Below are positions 13,310 to 15,168 of a stretch of DNA of 15,168 nt, one piece after another. This stretch comes from Prevotella sp. UBA3837 (lineage in GTDB: Bacteria > Bacteroidota > Bacteroidia > Bacteroidales > Bacteroidaceae). Each line of letters begins with the position of its first letter. Within the stretch, counting starts at the first letter, position 1. The DNA lies in the NCBI GenBank assembly GCA_002392835.1, contig DGHX01000083.1, positions 21,390 through 36,557 on the forward strand. The letters are read 5' to 3'. The notes beneath the pieces were generated by a model that made no database searches, was not told the origin of the DNA, and saw nothing but the letters and a program-made list of their open reading frames with translations. The position numbers and the translations under genes are program-made.

Positions 13310-13317
13310 TAACTTTG
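13310..13317 (+). promoter_or_regulatory. Candidate promoter -7 element for the GH3 gene
   Basis: TAACTTTG followed by CAC is a full match to TAnnTTTG, 26 bases before the GH3 ATG, implying a leader of about 20 bases. A TTGG at 13290-13293 lies near the -33 position with slightly short spacing (16 bases). It would let GH3 be transcribed independently of the CE1 gene, from which the minus-strand gene separates it. Confidence 0.55.
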
Positions 13318-13343
13318 CACACTGTAAAACAAGACCCAAAGCT

Positions 13344-15168
13344 ATGAAGAAAAGACTTATCATGGCGGCAGTGGCTTTCGTGGCCTGTGCCTTACCCTCT
13401 GCTGCACAGCAGAAATATCCTTGGCAGAACCCCGACCTGCCCAGGGCCGAGCGAGTGGAAAACCTGTTGCAGATGCTCACCCCCGAGGAGAAGGTGGGGC
13501 TGATGATGAACAAGAGCATCTCGATAGACCGTCTGGGCATACCGTCCTACAACTGGTGGAGCGAGGCCTGCCACGGCGTGCGCCAGGACAACTACACCGT
13601 CTACCCCCAGCCCATAGGCATGGCGGCCGCCTTCAGCCCCGGGCTGGTGCGCAGCGTGTTCACGCAGGTCAGCGACGAGGCCCGTGCCAACTGGAACCGC
13701 TCTGACCACAGCGTGCGCCACGTGGGCATGGGCGAGGTGTACTACCCCGGCAACCCCGAGCTCACCTTCTGGTGCCCCAATGTGAACATCTTCCGTGACC
13801 CACGCTGGGGACGCGGCCAGGAGACCTGCGGCGAGGACCCCTACCTCAATGCCGTGCTGGGTGTCGAGACCGTGCTGGGCATGCAGGACCCTAAGGACGG
13901 ATACGTGAAGACCCACGCCTGCGCCAAGCACTATGCCGTGCACAGCGGGCCCGAGCCCCTGCGCCACTCCATGAACGTGGAGCCCTCGAACCGTGACCTC
14001 TGGGAGACCTACCTGCCTGCCTTCAAGGCGTTGGTGACGAAGGGCCATGTGCGCGAGGTGATGTGCGCCTACCAGCGCTTCGAAGGCCGTCCCTGCTGCA
14101 CCAGCGACCGCCTGCTCATCGACATCCTGCGCCACAAGTGGGGCTACGACGGACTGGTGGTCACCGACTGCGACGCCATCAACAACTTCTACAGCCGCGG
14201 ACAGCATGAGACGCACAAAGACCCGCTGTCGGCCAGTGTCGACGCCGTGCTCAACGGCACCGACCTGGAGTGTGGAAAGGTGTTTATGTCGCTCACCGAG
14301 GGCCTGCAGAAGGGGCTTGTCAAGGAGAGCGACCTCGACCAGCACCTGCGCCGTACCCTCACCGGCCGCTTCGAGCTGGGCATGTTCGACCCCGCTGACC
14401 GCCTGCCCTGGGCCAAGCTGGGCGAGAGCATCATCAGCAGCGAGGAGCACAACCGGCTGGCCACACAGGCCGCTCGCGAGTCGATGGTGCTGCTCGAGAA
14501 CAAGAGCGTGCCCAACCAGGAGGGAGCCCTGGCACCCCTGCTGCCCCTCAGCAAGAACCTGAAGAAGCTGGTGGTCGTCGGCCCCAATGCCGACGACGTG
14601 GAGCTGCTCAACGGCAACTATGGCGGAACACCCACACCCCAGCACCAGCACTCGCTGCTCAGTGGCATACAAAAGGCACTGCCGCAGACACACATTATAT
14701 ATAATAAGGCTTGCGAGCTGGACGACGAATACCAGACCGTTCACCACCTGCAGGACTTCAACGGCGGGCGCGGCGTGAAGGTGGAGTTCTGGAACAATAA
14801 AGAGCTGAAGGGAGCACCCGTGAAGACCCTCTACAGCAAGACTCCCCTCGACTACTCCACCTTCGGAGCCTGGGGCTTTGCCGAGGGCGTGGACAACGAC
14901 AACCTGTCGGTGCGCGTCAGCGGTCGCTACAAGGCTACCTTCACCGGCGAGATGAAATACACGCTGACCACCGACAACGGCTATGTGCTGCGTGTCAACG
15001 GCCGCGTGGTGGAGCAGGCACAGCCCGCCGGACGCCGTGGCTTCGGCTTCGGACGGCGCGCTGAGTATAAGTCGTTCCCCGTGCAGAAGGGGAAGACCTA
15101 CGACGTGGTGATAGAGTATCGCCGCGGTAACGGACAGTTCGCCATGCTGCGCGGCGACATCTGCGAGC
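13344..15168 (+). CDS. GH3 family beta-xylosidase/beta-glucosidase with PA14 insertion (3' end outside window)
   Basis: The open frame runs from the ATG at 13344 to the right edge (608 full codons, no stop), so the C-terminus is missing. GH3 enzymes release terminal beta-linked sugars with retention. The signal peptide is MKKRLIMAAVAFVACALPSAA. The N-terminal barrel (about 30-350) has WWSEACHG (71-78), the sugar-binding GEDPYL (163-168), K195-H196 and nucleophile D275 in VVTDCDA. The second domain begins near RESMVLLENK (379-388), with the VVGPNA segment (411-416). From about 474 a PA14-like insertion starts (YTLTTDNGYVLRVNGRVVE and KTYDVVIEYRRG), a layout known from Prevotella GH3 xylosidases. 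An unusual Gly/Arg loop, GRRGFGFGRR (563-572), lies within the PA14 part. The acid/base Glu would lie beyond the edge. Xylosidase rather than glucosidase is suggested by the Glu in WWSEACHG and by the xylan context, but is not proved. Confidence 0.92.
   Translation, partial: MKKRLIMAAVAFVACALPSAAQQKYPWQNPDLPRAERVENLLQMLTPEEKVGLMMNKSISIDRLGIPSYNWWSEACHGVRQDNYTVYPQPIGMAAAFSPGLVRSVFTQVSDEARANWNRSDHSVRHVGMGEVYYPGNPELTFWCPNVNIFRDPRWGRGQETCGEDPYLNAVLGVETVLGMQDPKDGYVKTHACAKHYAVHSGPEPLRHSMNVEPSNRDLWETYLPAFKALVTKGHVREVMCAYQRFEGRPCCTSDRLLIDILRHKWGYDGLVVTDCDAINNFYSRGQHETHKDPLSASVDAVLNGTDLECGKVFMSLTEGLQKGLVKESDLDQHLRRTLTGRFELGMFDPADRLPWAKLGESIISSEEHNRLATQAARESMVLLENKSVPNQEGALAPLLPLSKNLKKLVVVGPNADDVELLNGNYGGTPTPQHQHSLLSGIQKALPQTHIIYNKACELDDEYQTVHHLQDFNGGRGVKVEFWNNKELKGAPVKTLYSKTPLDYSTFGAWGFAEGVDNDNLSVRVSGRYKATFTGEMKYTLTTDNGYVLRVNGRVVEQAQPAGRRGFGFGRRAEYKSFPVQKGKTYDVVIEYRRGNGQFAMLRGDICE

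Overview
The window looks like a chromosomal piece of a gut or rumen Bacteroidota bacterium, most likely Prevotella or a close relative. The evidence is a SusC/SusD pair, weak Shine-Dalgarno signals, A+T-rich gaps between G+C-rich genes, and four candidate promoters built on the Bacteroidota -7 element TAnnTTTG, each continuing into TTTGCA. The genus call is an inference from gene style, not from a marker gene.

Layout. Positions 1-281 hold a short 19-bp tandem repeat and a terminator. A rhamnulose-1-phosphate aldolase gene (rhaD) lies on the minus strand (282-1091), followed by a 345-bp divergent intergenic region. A polysaccharide-utilisation locus (PUL) then runs on the plus strand. It starts with a SusC-type TonB-dependent transporter (1437-4556) and a SusD-type glycan-binding lipoprotein (4610-6367), closed by a strong terminator. 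A separate promoter-like site precedes a three-gene enzyme cluster: a four-domain GH43-CBM6-GH43-CBM6 protein (6567-9362), a CE15 glucuronoyl esterase (9411-10544) and a CE1 esterase with a collapsed second half (10569-12458). A small secreted basic protein of unknown function lies on the minus strand (12552-13124). A GH3 beta-xylosidase-like gene with a PA14 insertion starts at 13344 and runs off the window.

How it fits together (inference from families). SusC/SusD would import oligosaccharides from arabino- or glucuronoxylan. The GH43 protein would remove arabinose or xylose units, CE15 would cut the ester joining 4-O-methylglucuronate to lignin alcohols, CE1 would remove feruloyl or acetyl groups, and GH3 would release terminal xylose. 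No endo-xylanase, GH67/GH115 glucuronidase or hybrid two-component regulator is present in the window, so the PUL probably continues beyond it or relies on other loci. rhaD belongs to rhamnose/methylpentose catabolism and may be only a neighbour.

I see no CRISPR array, tRNA, rRNA, transposase or phage gene, and no clearly new multi-gene system. The less ordinary points are the duplicated GH43 protein carrying two short low-complexity in-frame insertions, the CE1 protein whose second copy has lost its catalytic core, the Tyr replacing Arg beside the CE15 nucleophile, and the orphan secreted protein with an unusually good ribosome binding site.
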